32,315 nucleotides of DNA. Source: a virus. The notes under the pieces were generated by a model, which saw only the letters and a list, made by a program, of their open reading frames with translations, was not told the origin of the DNA and ran no database searches. The stretch spans positions 1 to 32,315 of IMG/VR virus record IMGVR_UViG_3300032286_000559; one strand, 5' to 3'. The translations under genes and the position numbers were made by a program. This document shows, piece after piece, positions 21,846-32,315 of this stretch. Each line of letters begins with the position of its first letter. Position 1 is the first letter of the stretch.

Positions 21846-22436
21846 ATGACACCCAATGATGAATACAATCTCAATAATCCCAATGCCAGCATGTTGGATG
21901 ATTCTGATCCAGAAGCCAATTTAGATTACACACGTAGAGATTCCGGTGGGCTTACTGATAATGGCATTGCTGATCGTTTATTAAAAAACAATGATTTATA
22001 TCGCCAAATGAAAGGCGATTGGACTAGAACAGCCACCAACAACAGTGGCAACATCATAGTAACAACAGGCCGTGAAGATGGTAAGTTTTACATCAAACGT
22101 GAACAACTAAACTACAACGCAGTGATTGAGCGTTGCCAGCGTTATAGAACAGCAGCAGAAGCAGGAGTTCCAGATCCCCTAGCACCACTAGATGATTCAG
22201 GTGGATTGGCATGGAAATGGATGGAACTGCCCAGTGTGGTAGAACAACAGATAACAGATAACTATTTTGATGGCATGAGATGGAGCACTATCAAACGAGA
22301 TAAGATATTGAAGGCACAGTTTTATCGTGTGGTACAACAAGAATACCCACAGTTTGTGTGCTATCCAGGTGGCAAACTTCCTATTCCCTTTGATGTACCT
22401 TATCCAGCTCGTTCAGGCCAACGAAAGTTTTTTTAA
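21846..22436 (+). CDS. Head-tail region protein of unknown function
   Basis: The frame is open from 21780, but AAAGGA at 21834-21839 fits the ATG at 21846, giving 196 residues. The N-terminus is acidic and Asn-rich (MTPNDEYNLNNPNASMLDDS); the middle contains NSGNIIVTTGREDGKFYIKR and a helix EQLNYNAVIERCQRY; the end is Pro-rich and basic (PFDVPYPARSGQRKFF). The gene lies between the major capsid protein and the adaptor, the usual place of head-completion or connector proteins. No family recognised. Confidence 0.55.
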   Translation: MTPNDEYNLNNPNASMLDDSDPEANLDYTRRDSGGLTDNGIADRLLKNNDLYRQMKGDWTRTATNNSGNIIVTTGREDGKFYIKREQLNYNAVIERCQRYRTAAEAGVPDPLAPLDDSGGLAWKWMELPSVVEQQITDNYFDGMRWSTIKRDKILKAQFYRVVQQEYPQFVCYPGGKLPIPFDVPYPARSGQRKFF

Positions 22437-22448
22437 GGAAACAATATA

Positions 22449-23186
22449 ATGAGTCAGATAGCCAACGCTAATGAACTAGTCACATTTGTCAAGCAGTTTA
22501 CTGGCAGCAGCAATGATAATGAGATCAAGGAATGTATCTTCATGGCTGAAATGATGATGCGTAACTTGGAACTGCCAATCCAACGCAGTGATCCTTACAG
22601 CCCTCAGTTCCAAGCTGTGGCAGATGCAGATGGTATGGTCGCTATCCCCGGCGACATGCTGAAGCCAATCGTGTTTTTCAAGATGGGCGGAGTTCAAGGC
22701 AACTCAGGCAACTCCGGAATGGGTCCATGGATAGTTTATGATCGTATTGGTGATCGTGATATCATCACACAGAGCTTGGTTGAAGCCCTGTATCTCAAAC
22801 CTATCAATATTCCATCTGTGTATCGTGGCAAGTTTTCAGAAGTGGGTCAGCGTTATCAGTTCCTACCAGGACTGAGCCAAGGTGACATAGTGAATCTCTA
22901 TTACTATCGTGCTTGGCCATTCCTGTTCAGCGTGGACAACAACAATAATCAGGTGCTAAACAATGGTGTGTTGCAGAGCTTTCCAGAAGGTTATGTGTAT
23001 GCCACCTTGCATTGTTATTATATCAAACGCAAAAGCCCAGAGGATGCACAGATATACAAGGCCAAGTTTGAAGAACAGGTCAATATTGTTGAAGATCAAA
23101 ACTCAAAAGGCAAATGGTCAGGTGGACATACCAGATTGACCAGCATATTCCAGCCAAGAAAAGATACCAGATACAACGCCAAATAA
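22449..23186 (+). CDS. Head-to-tail adaptor/connector protein (P22 gp4 or T7 gp11 type)
   Basis: The 245-residue protein has the profile of podovirus adaptor proteins that bind under the portal ring: an N-terminal helical part (ELVTFVKQFTGSSNDNEIKE, then FMAEMMMRNLEL), a beta-rich core with DADGMVAIPGDMLKPIVFFK (about 58-77), and RYQFLPGLSQGDIVNLYYYR (about 136-155) with an aromatic hydrophobic strand after it, then a helical C-terminus. AAGGAAAC before the ATG supports the start. It is followed within 4 bases by the first fibre gene. The exact subfamily is inferred. Confidence 0.65.
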   Translation: MSQIANANELVTFVKQFTGSSNDNEIKECIFMAEMMMRNLELPIQRSDPYSPQFQAVADADGMVAIPGDMLKPIVFFKMGGVQGNSGNSGMGPWIVYDRIGDRDIITQSLVEALYLKPINIPSVYRGKFSEVGQRYQFLPGLSQGDIVNLYYYRAWPFLFSVDNNNNQVLNNGVLQSFPEGYVYATLHCYYIKRKSPEDAQIYKAKFEEQVNIVEDQNSKGKWSGGHTRLTSIFQPRKDTRYNAK

Positions 23187-23189
23187 TCT

Positions 23190-25838
<2,649 letters not shown>

Positions 25839-25848
25839 GGAATAACGA

Positions 25849-27027
25849 ATGAGTTTAACTAGGATACAACGTGGATTTTTAGACACCGGAGCTGTGATAG
25901 TTCCTGATAATATATATACCACCGCGGGTACAGCCAGTTCCAGCACATTCCTGCGTGGTGATGGCGCATGGGCTACAACAAATAATCAATCATTAAACAC
26001 AAATAGTTCAGTGACATTTGCCAATCTTACTGTTACCAATACTGTGACCACACAAGGATTGATAGTAGGATCATCAGAGATATATCTTGCAGGATTGAAT
26101 GCCTCTACTTCAACTGCTATAATGTTTTATAATACTGCCACTGGTCAAATCAGTTATGGAGCTCCAGCATCATCAAATAATCAATCATTAAACACAAATA
26201 GTTCAGTGACATTTGCCAATCTCACCGTGACAAACACCGTGACCACACAAGGACTGATAGTAGGATCATCAGAGATATATCTTGCAGCTTTGAGTGCCTC
26301 AACCTCAACTAGCCTAGTTTATTATAATACTATTACCGGTCAAATAACATACGGACCTTCAGTTTCATCATTAGACACCAGTACCACACAAGTGGCTTAT
26401 GCCACAACTGCTGGATTTGCCTTGTCATTCAATACTGCAACACTGGTTACTACTGCGGTATCAATATTAAACACCAGTACCACTCAGGTAGGTTATGCCA
26501 CTACCGCTGGATTTGCCTTGTCATTTAACACAGCCACATTGGTAACCACTGCGGTATCATTGCTGAACACATCAACCACACAGGTAGGTTATGCCACTAC
26601 CGCTGGATTTGCTTTGTTATTCAACACTGCCACTTTGGTAACTACTGCGGTATCATTGCTGAACACATCAACTACTCAGGTAGGTTATGCCACAACTGCT
26701 GGGTCTGTGATAGGCGTAGTTGTTGATACTGTTTATACCTTGGCCAACGTGTCAGGAACTCTTACTCCAGCCATATCGTCAGGATCAGTACATGTTTACA
26801 CGCTGACAGGAAATATTACCTTGAACGCATTAAGCAGTCCTGTTGCAGGTAGCAACATCACATTGATATTAAAACAAGATGCTACCGGAAATAGAACCAT
26901 GACTAGCACAATGAAATGGGCCAATGGTAGCAAGACATTAAGCACAATAGCCAGTTCCACAGATATTGTCAGCGTATTTTACGATGGCACAAACTACTGG
27001 GCATCATTAGGCAGAGGGTTCGTATAA
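25849..27027 (+). CDS. Second tail fibre protein with tandem repeats
   Basis: The 392-residue protein shares the [11 protein letters not shown] motif with the preceding fibre and contains two 65-residue copies of a module beginning [16 protein letters not shown]. It then has three to four 32-residue repeats (NTSTTQVGYATTAGFALSFN, about 180-280). Its C-terminal ~100 residues (YTLTGNITLNALSS, then SSTDIVSVFYDGTNYWASLG) match a fibre tip domain common in phages. AAGGAATAACG precedes the ATG. It overlaps the next gene by one base (TAATG). The repeats may extend the shaft, with binding by the tip. Whether it assembles with the first fibre is unknown. Confidence 0.72.
   Translation: MSLTRIQRGFLDTGAVIVPDNIYTTAGTASSSTFLRGDGAWATTNNQSLNTNSSVTFANLTVTNTVTTQGLIVGSSEIYLAGLNASTSTAIMFYNTATGQISYGAPASSNNQSLNTNSSVTFANLTVTNTVTTQGLIVGSSEIYLAALSASTSTSLVYYNTITGQITYGPSVSSLDTSTTQVAYATTAGFALSFNTATLVTTAVSILNTSTTQVGYATTAGFALSFNTATLVTTAVSLLNTSTTQVGYATTAGFALLFNTATLVTTAVSLLNTSTTQVGYATTAGSVIGVVVDTVYTLANVSGTLTPAISSGSVHVYTLTGNITLNALSSPVAGSNITLILKQDATGNRTMTSTMKWANGSKTLSTIASSTDIVSVFYDGTNYWASLGRGFV
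25981..26370 (+). repeat. 195-bp duplicated module in fibre gene
   Basis: The block starting AATAATCAATCATTAAACAC at 25981 recurs at 26176, offset exactly 195 bases (65 codons), with scattered substitutions. Confidence 0.8.
26374..26700 (+). repeat. 96-bp tandem repeats in fibre gene
   Basis: Units of 96 bases (32 codons) begin at about 26374, 26470, 26566 and 26662 (the last partial). Each encodes a form of NTSTTQVGYATTAGFAL. Confidence 0.85.
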
Positions 27028-29231
27028 TGGCATTCCATGGAGTAGGTTCTATAAACGGTATCGCCAAACGCAGCCAAGGGCAGGAGATTATTTCAATTGG
27101 AGCCGGCAATCAAGGACCTGCCATTAATATATACAAGACTAATCCAGGAACCACACAACTTATATCTATACAAGGTCCAGGAGCAATGATAGCACCTTCA
27201 CCAAATACAAGTTTATCAATAAGTACCAATCCAGATGGTACATTAATAGCTGCTGGTTCTAATTTTTATCCTTTTTTAGTAATATATCAAAAAATTAACA
27301 ATGTGTTTACAGCATTACCATTATTGTCTCCGTCACCTGGGGCTGCCGTTTATGCAACTAAATTTAGTCCAGATGGTAGTAAATTAGCAGTAACAAGTAA
27401 TGGCGGCGGGTTGCTTATATATAATATAACAGGAACTACATTTACTTCTCTTCCAATTAATATAATTCCATCATCCACTTTCGTCTATGGAGTAGGATGG
27501 AGCCCAAATAGTAGTTTACTATCTGTTTCAGGAAGTACAGGATTAGGAAATGCTGCTGTTTATTATGTGACTGGATCTACTGCGACTCAATTTGTTACTG
27601 GATTATCCTCTACTACATCTTATTGTTCTGATTGGAGTCCTATAGATCCATTGGTAACATTTGGTAATAATAATGGTTTCAATACATATTATTATAATGG
27701 ATCAGGAACAGGCACAAGATTTACTTCTATATCTAATGGTTATATAAGTAATGTTGCTATAATAAATATGGTAGCATATAATAATACAAGTAGTGGCTAT
27801 ATAACAACCAGTTCTATAGCAATTCAAGCTAGCAATGGTCCAAGAACAGTATATAATTTAAGTTTGGCAGGAACTGCCACGGTCCAAACTGCGGTAGGTA
27901 GTGTTCCGGCAGGAGCTAATGGTATTACCCTTGGTTTATTTTGGAATTCATCAGGAACCACATTAATAGGTACAACTAGTGCAGGTCAGTTAGGAATGGT
28001 AAACAGAACAGGAAATTCTTATGTTACAAGTTCAACATATATTCCACCCGTTTCTGCGTCTTCTAATGTTCAACATATTGATTATAACACTTCAACAAAT
28101 TTAATAACCTTATTTCAACGTCTATATCCTTACATAGCACAAATATCTTGGAATAAAAATACCGGCGTATTTACAGATCAAGATTGTTGGGGAAGAACAC
28201 CGCAAGGATATTCTTTTTCAAGCATTATTCCTGTAAACCCTTCAGCAGTAATTTTTAATGCCAGATTTAATCCAGGAGGATCAAATCCACCAGGAACTAT
28301 ATTAGCGGTGGCCAATAACTCAGCTCCATTGTTATCAACTTATTTGTATGACACTAATGCTAATACATGGACTTCAATAACCACAGCATTCACTGCTTCA
28401 ACAGTTGGCACTATTATACAGATGTCATGGAGTCCTAATGGACAAATATTAACAGTGGCTGGTAATACAAATCCTTATATTAATAATTATTATGTGTCAG
28501 GTACAGGAACAGCAACTACATTTACAAAATTAGCACAACCTATTGATCCATGGAATGTTCCACTTAATGCCACATATAGTGCGTGGAGTCCTGATAATAG
28601 ATTATTGATTATGTCAGGTACAGGAACAGCACCATATTTTACAGGTTATGCTGTTAATCAAGCAGGAGCTTCAACTACATTTACAAGATTTACATCAACT
28701 AATTTTGTAGGAGTAGATGGATCAACTTATGAATTTGCTTTTAATCCAGATGGTACAAAATTAGCAACTGGGTTTGGTGCTTCTCCACAATTAAGAATAT
28801 TTGATGTTGCCTATAATGGTACATTGACAACTTTTTCTACAGCATCAAATACTGTAAACGTCAATCCAGGTACAATAAACGTAGGTCGTATACAATGGAG
28901 TCCTCAAGGAAATTATGTAGTAATATCAGGAAATACAAGTAATTCTGTTCGCGACACCAATATATATTCTCGTAATAACAATACTTTTACATTGGTATCA
29001 ACTGCTTTTACCAATCCTCCTGAACAGGATATTGCTAATGGATTTTGGAGCCAGGATGAAAGTAGGATGGGATTTATTACAAGTGTAATGACTTCCCTTG
29101 ATTGGCCAGGACTCAGTTCGCAGGTAAGAACGTCCAATGTAAATACATTTACATCAGCCACAATAGTTTACCCAACCAATATAAGTTTACCCATGACTGC
29201 ATATAATATAGATTATAGATTTGATTTATAA
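27027..29231 (+). CDS. Beta-propeller (WD40-like) tail or receptor-binding protein
   Basis: The 734-residue protein carries about ten copies of the WD40-like blade core, roughly 45 residues apart in the first part: STNPDGTLIAAGSN (~67), KFSPDGSKLAVTSN (~112), WSPNSSLLSVSG (~158), WSPIDPLVTFGN (~203), and later WSPNGQILTVAGN, WSPDNRLLIMSG, FNPDGTKLATGFG and WSPQGNYVVISGN. Two propellers or one large one are possible. It has no signal peptide or enzyme motif. Its DNA is visibly more A/T-rich and uses more TTA, AAT and TAT codons than neighbouring structural genes, suggesting a separate origin. Its place between fibre genes and the tail hub supports a tail-tip or receptor-binding role, which is inferred. 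Confidence 0.65.
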   Translation: MAFHGVGSINGIAKRSQGQEIISIGAGNQGPAINIYKTNPGTTQLISIQGPGAMIAPSPNTSLSISTNPDGTLIAAGSNFYPFLVIYQKINNVFTALPLLSPSPGAAVYATKFSPDGSKLAVTSNGGGLLIYNITGTTFTSLPINIIPSSTFVYGVGWSPNSSLLSVSGSTGLGNAAVYYVTGSTATQFVTGLSSTTSYCSDWSPIDPLVTFGNNNGFNTYYYNGSGTGTRFTSISNGYISNVAIINMVAYNNTSSGYITTSSIAIQASNGPRTVYNLSLAGTATVQTAVGSVPAGANGITLGLFWNSSGTTLIGTTSAGQLGMVNRTGNSYVTSSTYIPPVSASSNVQHIDYNTSTNLITLFQRLYPYIAQISWNKNTGVFTDQDCWGRTPQGYSFSSIIPVNPSAVIFNARFNPGGSNPPGTILAVANNSAPLLSTYLYDTNANTWTSITTAFTASTVGTIIQMSWSPNGQILTVAGNTNPYINNYYVSGTGTATTFTKLAQPIDPWNVPLNATYSAWSPDNRLLIMSGTGTAPYFTGYAVNQAGASTTFTRFTSTNFVGVDGSTYEFAFNPDGTKLATGFGASPQLRIFDVAYNGTLTTFSTASNTVNVNPGTINVGRIQWSPQGNYVVISGNTSNSVRDTNIYSRNNNTFTLVSTAFTNPPEQDIANGFWSQDESRMGFITSVMTSLDWPGLSSQVRTSNVNTFTSATIVYPTNISLPMTAYNIDYRFDL

Positions 29232-29261
29232 CGCCAGTATTAACCAAACAAATAAAATAAT

Positions 29262-31166
29262 ATGACAATACAAACAGTAAAAATCCCCATTGGTAAAATG
29301 AGCTTCACACCAGATGTGCCTGCGGCAGCTTTGGGTCCCAATGAATACAACGCCGGACGCAATGTTGAAACAGACGTGCGTGGCATACGGTCAGTGGCAG
29401 GTGATGAAGAGATATTATCATATGTGCCTGGTAATCCAACCTATGTAACAGGTGGCTATCGTCTAGGTGGCGAGTGGTGGTTTGTGGTGGCCACCACTCA
29501 AGGCAAGTATTGGGCCAGCAACGGCGGTGCTTGGCAAGACATTACTCCTGATGTGGGTGACTTCACCGGATACAATCAAGCAACCAATATCACTGAATCA
29601 TGGAGCGGTACTGTGTTGTTCCTAAATGATGAACACAATCCTCCAATGTTCTGGCCAGACCAACCAGGTGCTGTGCTGGTCATGTACAGCAATCAGATTC
29701 CGTTGAGCATCAATGATATTGTGACCACTGATCTAACACACAGGACTGTGTTGTTTGATGATGTGGGTTATACACCATTCCAAACAGGTGGATATATCAA
29801 TATATCAGATGTAAATCCCAGATACTACAATGGTGTGTTTGTTGTGACCACAGCCACCAGCAGTTCAACCACTTACCTCAACAACACAATAGGTCCATAT
29901 GACAGTGGTGGAAAAGTTGCTCCAGAATATACCTGGAACTACAATCCCAATTGGTCAAATGTGTATGCCAAGTTTATGCGTATCTACAACACACCCAACG
30001 TGGGATCTATACTGGTAGCAGGTAATCTCACTGCCACACCTGTGACCACAAGCACACAGGAAACATATCCTGTCACTGTGCAATGGAGCCAAGCGTTTGG
30101 ATTGAACCAAGCTCCAACAACCTGGACACCCACAGTGGTCAACGTGGCCAACCAGTTGGAAGTTCCTTTGAGAGGACAGGCACTAGATGCGTTTCCTTGT
30201 AATGGCCAGTTTTTCCTATGCAGTTATTGGGACACAGTGGTATTCAGCCCGCTGAACTATTCAACCACCTCAGCGCCTATATTAGGTGTGCGACAGTTCA
30301 ATCAAGGTCGTGGCCTGTTGAGTTCAAACTGCTGGGCCAACACAGACAAACTGGTATATGGAATTGATGCCAGAGATCTCTGGGTGTTTGATGGACAGGA
30401 TTTCAAAGGCATTGGCAATCAGCGTGTGAAGAACTGGTTTTACGATCAGTTGGATCCGCAGTATTATGATCGTGTGTTTATGGAGACCAACACACAAAAA
30501 TCACAGATTGAAATATTTTATCCAGACATGTTGGCCCAAGATGGTGTGCCCAATCAGATGTTGAGTTATCGTTATGATATTGATGCCTGGAATGCACCTC
30601 GTGCTGTTGACAGCGCCACCATGAGTTGTGAAAGTCCTGTATGGACCAACAATCAAATCAACCCAGGAACCAGATGTGTGGTATATGCACGCGGTTGCAC
30701 AGATCAAACTCTAATACAAAAAGATCAAGGATTCTATTTCCTTAACTGTGTGGATGGTGTGACAGGCACCAGTTTGATCAGTGTGATTGACAGTGAGTTC
30801 CGCAGAGACAACATCAAGATACTGCCAGACTATACCAGCAAACTATTGGTGCATAGAGTATTGCCTGAACTAGTAAACTTGGGTGCAAACCTGAATGAAA
30901 ACAAAGAATTGCCTGTATATCCAGCACCGGGATATGTCACAGTGACCATTGAAGGATCTAACTCTGTGGGATCTACTGCTTCGCAAATCACACCCGTGGT
31001 GTTGGCAGTGGATGCCAATGGTAACCCTGGACAAGATCCATGGGCACAGATTGATCAAAATGCATTCCGTGTAAACAGCATTGTGTTGAGTGATGTCAGC
31101 ACCAGCACCGTATGGCATTGTGCAAATCTCACTTGGCAAGTGGCCAAGACAGAAGAGGATCGTTAA
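29262..31166 (+). CDS. Tail hub/nozzle protein (P22 gp10 or T7 gp12-like)
   Basis: The 634-residue protein begins MTIQTVKIPIGKMSFTPDVP, then YNAGRNVETDVRGIRSVAGD, GGYRLGGEWWFVVATTQGKY and LFLNDEHNPPMFW, a layout common in podovirus tail tubular B or packaged-DNA-stabilisation proteins that continue the tail tube below the adaptor as a beta-propeller-type nozzle. Later blocks include FLCSYWDTVVFSPLNYS and RDLWVFDGQDFKGIGNQRVK, consistent with repeated blades. The start at 29262 follows an A/T-rich gap without a clear ribosome-binding site. It overlaps the next gene by one base (TAATG), so both are probably made together. Confidence 0.7.
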   Translation: MTIQTVKIPIGKMSFTPDVPAAALGPNEYNAGRNVETDVRGIRSVAGDEEILSYVPGNPTYVTGGYRLGGEWWFVVATTQGKYWASNGGAWQDITPDVGDFTGYNQATNITESWSGTVLFLNDEHNPPMFWPDQPGAVLVMYSNQIPLSINDIVTTDLTHRTVLFDDVGYTPFQTGGYINISDVNPRYYNGVFVVTTATSSSTTYLNNTIGPYDSGGKVAPEYTWNYNPNWSNVYAKFMRIYNTPNVGSILVAGNLTATPVTTSTQETYPVTVQWSQAFGLNQAPTTWTPTVVNVANQLEVPLRGQALDAFPCNGQFFLCSYWDTVVFSPLNYSTTSAPILGVRQFNQGRGLLSSNCWANTDKLVYGIDARDLWVFDGQDFKGIGNQRVKNWFYDQLDPQYYDRVFMETNTQKSQIEIFYPDMLAQDGVPNQMLSYRYDIDAWNAPRAVDSATMSCESPVWTNNQINPGTRCVVYARGCTDQTLIQKDQGFYFLNCVDGVTGTSLISVIDSEFRRDNIKILPDYTSKLLVHRVLPELVNLGANLNENKELPVYPAPGYVTVTIEGSNSVGSTASQITPVVLAVDANGNPGQDPWAQIDQNAFRVNSIVLSDVSTSTVWHCANLTWQVAKTEEDR

Positions 31167-32092
31167 TGAGCCAATATCCTATAGACACACCAGAAGGACT
31201 GTACGAGGCAGTGAATTATCTGGCCTCAGGTCCCAGTGGACTTGGACAGAACTTTGCAGGATTCAGCAGTTATGATCCTGTTTATATTCGTCCCACATTC
31301 AATCAACCATTTACTGTGGCAGTGACTGCCACAAACAGTCCACCCAGTTGGTATGTGCCTCCTATCTCAGTGACCAATGCACAAGTGATTGGAAATGCCA
31401 CAGGAACCAATACCAGTAAGAATTATGAGATATTTTTTACACCGCAACCCACAGTTCCATTTGGAACAGGAGCCAGTGCTGATCCACAAGGTATTGTTGA
31501 TGATCTATATGGCGCAGGCAGCAACTTCAATGGATCAGCTGATGTATTGATTTGCACTACCAGTTCAGTCATATTCCAGACCATCAACACCTATGATTTT
31601 GGAGCCTATGTGTCAGGCGGAACCATAACCAAACTGGATGTAGATAACTTTGTGTCTACTGATTGTAATGGTCGTGTGTTTGTGACTGGTCCTACTGATC
31701 GTGTGTTTATTGCCGCACAAATAGGATTGGAGTTTACTTACAGTTGTACAATGGCCAGTGAATTTGATATAACCATAGCCATCAATCGTTATACCCCCAC
31801 TACCACTGCTACTCCAGCACTGGGAACAGATTACAGATTTAATTTTGATAAAACAATCAGCCAAGTTATAACACATTACAGCACTGGAACAGCCGGCACT
31901 GTAGATGTAAATCTAGGACAGACCATATTTACTAGTGTTATTGATCAACCCAGCTTTGGTTATTATTGGTATATACTTGAAGTAAATTTTAACACGATTG
32001 ATTCCACAGGAACCGCATATCCAGGTGATGCCAAACCCGGCATATTCACAGCAGGATTGAGAAGTTTGACAGCACAGGTCGTAAAACAATAG
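31166..32092 (+). CDS. Virion structural protein of unknown subtype
   Basis: I start at the ATG at 31166, which overlaps the hub stop (TAATG); an upstream in-frame start at 31112 would lie inside the hub gene. The 308-residue product is beta-rich, with SQYPIDTPEGLYEAVNYLAS near the start, NSPPSWYVPPISVTN and CTMASEFDITIAINRYTPTT, and no charged helices. It is typical of tail-associated proteins that accompany the hub in podoviruses. The assignment to the virion rests on coupling to the hub and on composition. Confidence 0.6.
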   Translation: MSQYPIDTPEGLYEAVNYLASGPSGLGQNFAGFSSYDPVYIRPTFNQPFTVAVTATNSPPSWYVPPISVTNAQVIGNATGTNTSKNYEIFFTPQPTVPFGTGASADPQGIVDDLYGAGSNFNGSADVLICTTSSVIFQTINTYDFGAYVSGGTITKLDVDNFVSTDCNGRVFVTGPTDRVFIAAQIGLEFTYSCTMASEFDITIAINRYTPTTTATPALGTDYRFNFDKTISQVITHYSTGTAGTVDVNLGQTIFTSVIDQPSFGYYWYILEVNFNTIDSTGTAYPGDAKPGIFTAGLRSLTAQVVKQ

Positions 32093-32159
32093 GTATTTTG
32101 CTGTTTTGCTAAATATTAGTGGACGGCAGGATAATAAAATTTAAATAAGAGCGATAGAT

Positions 32160-32315
32160 ATGGCAAGCGGAAACGAAGCACAATTTAATGGATATAACGA
32201 AAACGGTCAACCAATAGACAATTACGGTCAAGTAATGTCATGGGTTGATCCCAATCAATTTGCAGCCTATTATGGTATAGATGCGCCGGCAGCAACCCCG
32301 GCACCAGCCCCGGCA
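32160..32315 (+). CDS. 5' part of Ala/Pro-rich virion gene running off the window
   Basis: The frame begins MASGNEAQFNGYNENGQPID, continues with VMSWVDPNQFAAYYGIDAPA, and ends in Ala/Pro repeats (TPAPAPA) at the last base, with no stop. The 52 visible codons probably join the Pro/Thr-rich frame at 3-683. The reading phase requires 1 or 1+3n missing bases between the contig ends, so a little repeat sequence is lost. The 67-base gap before it contains GCTAAATATTAG and CGGCAGGATAATA, similar to the CGGCAGGAATATA before the portal gene. The ribosome-binding site is weak (AAGAG). Confidence 0.6.
   Translation, partial: MASGNEAQFNGYNENGQPIDNYGQVMSWVDPNQFAAYYGIDAPAATPAPAPA

Noticed and set aside
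32093-32159. A terminator or tRNA in the gap before the last gene
   Set aside because: No hairpin with a T run and no cloverleaf-compatible sequence could be found in the 67 bases.

Overview
This window reads as nearly the whole genome of a small tailed (podovirus-type) bacteriophage. It carries a large terminase, a P22-like portal, a scaffold, a major capsid protein, a connector/adaptor, three tail-fibre or adhesin-like genes, a tail hub/nozzle protein and a block of Ala/Gln/Pro-rich ejection-type proteins, one with a transglycosylase motif. Every gene but one is on the + strand, packed with 4-11 nt overlaps or tiny gaps. Early promoters match the bacterial sigma70 consensus perfectly, so the host is a bacterium; base composition is moderate by eye. 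The gene style recalls uncultured marine or freshwater phages, but the host cannot be named from sequence. No DNA or RNA polymerase, helicase, primase, integrase or tRNA was recognised, so replication and transcription probably rely on the host, as in other small podoviruses.

Layout. 32160-32315 and 3-683 appear to be the two halves of one Pro-rich structural gene broken at a low-complexity stretch, so the contig is probably circular or circularly permuted. 733-4896: internal/ejection proteins, including the SLT-type transglycosylase protein. 4906-5599: a Dps-like ferritin-fold protein with a complete ferroxidase site, and a small coiled-coil/membrane protein (possible holin). 5596-6518: the control region. 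It holds the only minus-strand gene (an HTH/NUMOD1-like protein), two divergent perfect sigma70 promoters, a promoter-terminator cassette for a ~190-nt structured RNA, and a third promoter flanked by a perfect 16-bp inverted repeat. 6519-10760: short early genes, mostly unknown, plus an HNH nuclease, a GNAT-like protein, a GroES-like co-chaperonin, a YGGRGI-type nuclease-like protein and a Zn-motif protein; a fourth perfect sigma70 promoter starts at 7814. 10765-16534: putative small terminase, several small proteins, a beta-class DNA methyltransferase and the large terminase. 16605-23186: portal, scaffold, capsid and connector, with a strong terminator after the capsid gene. 23190-29231: a collagen-like/YadA-like fibre, a second fibre and a beta-propeller protein. 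29262-32092: tail hub and a further virion protein.

How it fits together: host sigma70 RNA polymerase would fire the 6.1-7.8 kb promoters first, making the putative regulator, the small RNA and the unknown early proteins. Late units are headed by a recurrent ATAAATAAA box, twice fused to the same ribosome-binding sequence. The GroES-like protein probably helps fold capsid protein. The most unusual parts are the 5.6-6.5 kb switch-like region with its RNA cassette and the Dps-like gene inside the virion/lysis block.
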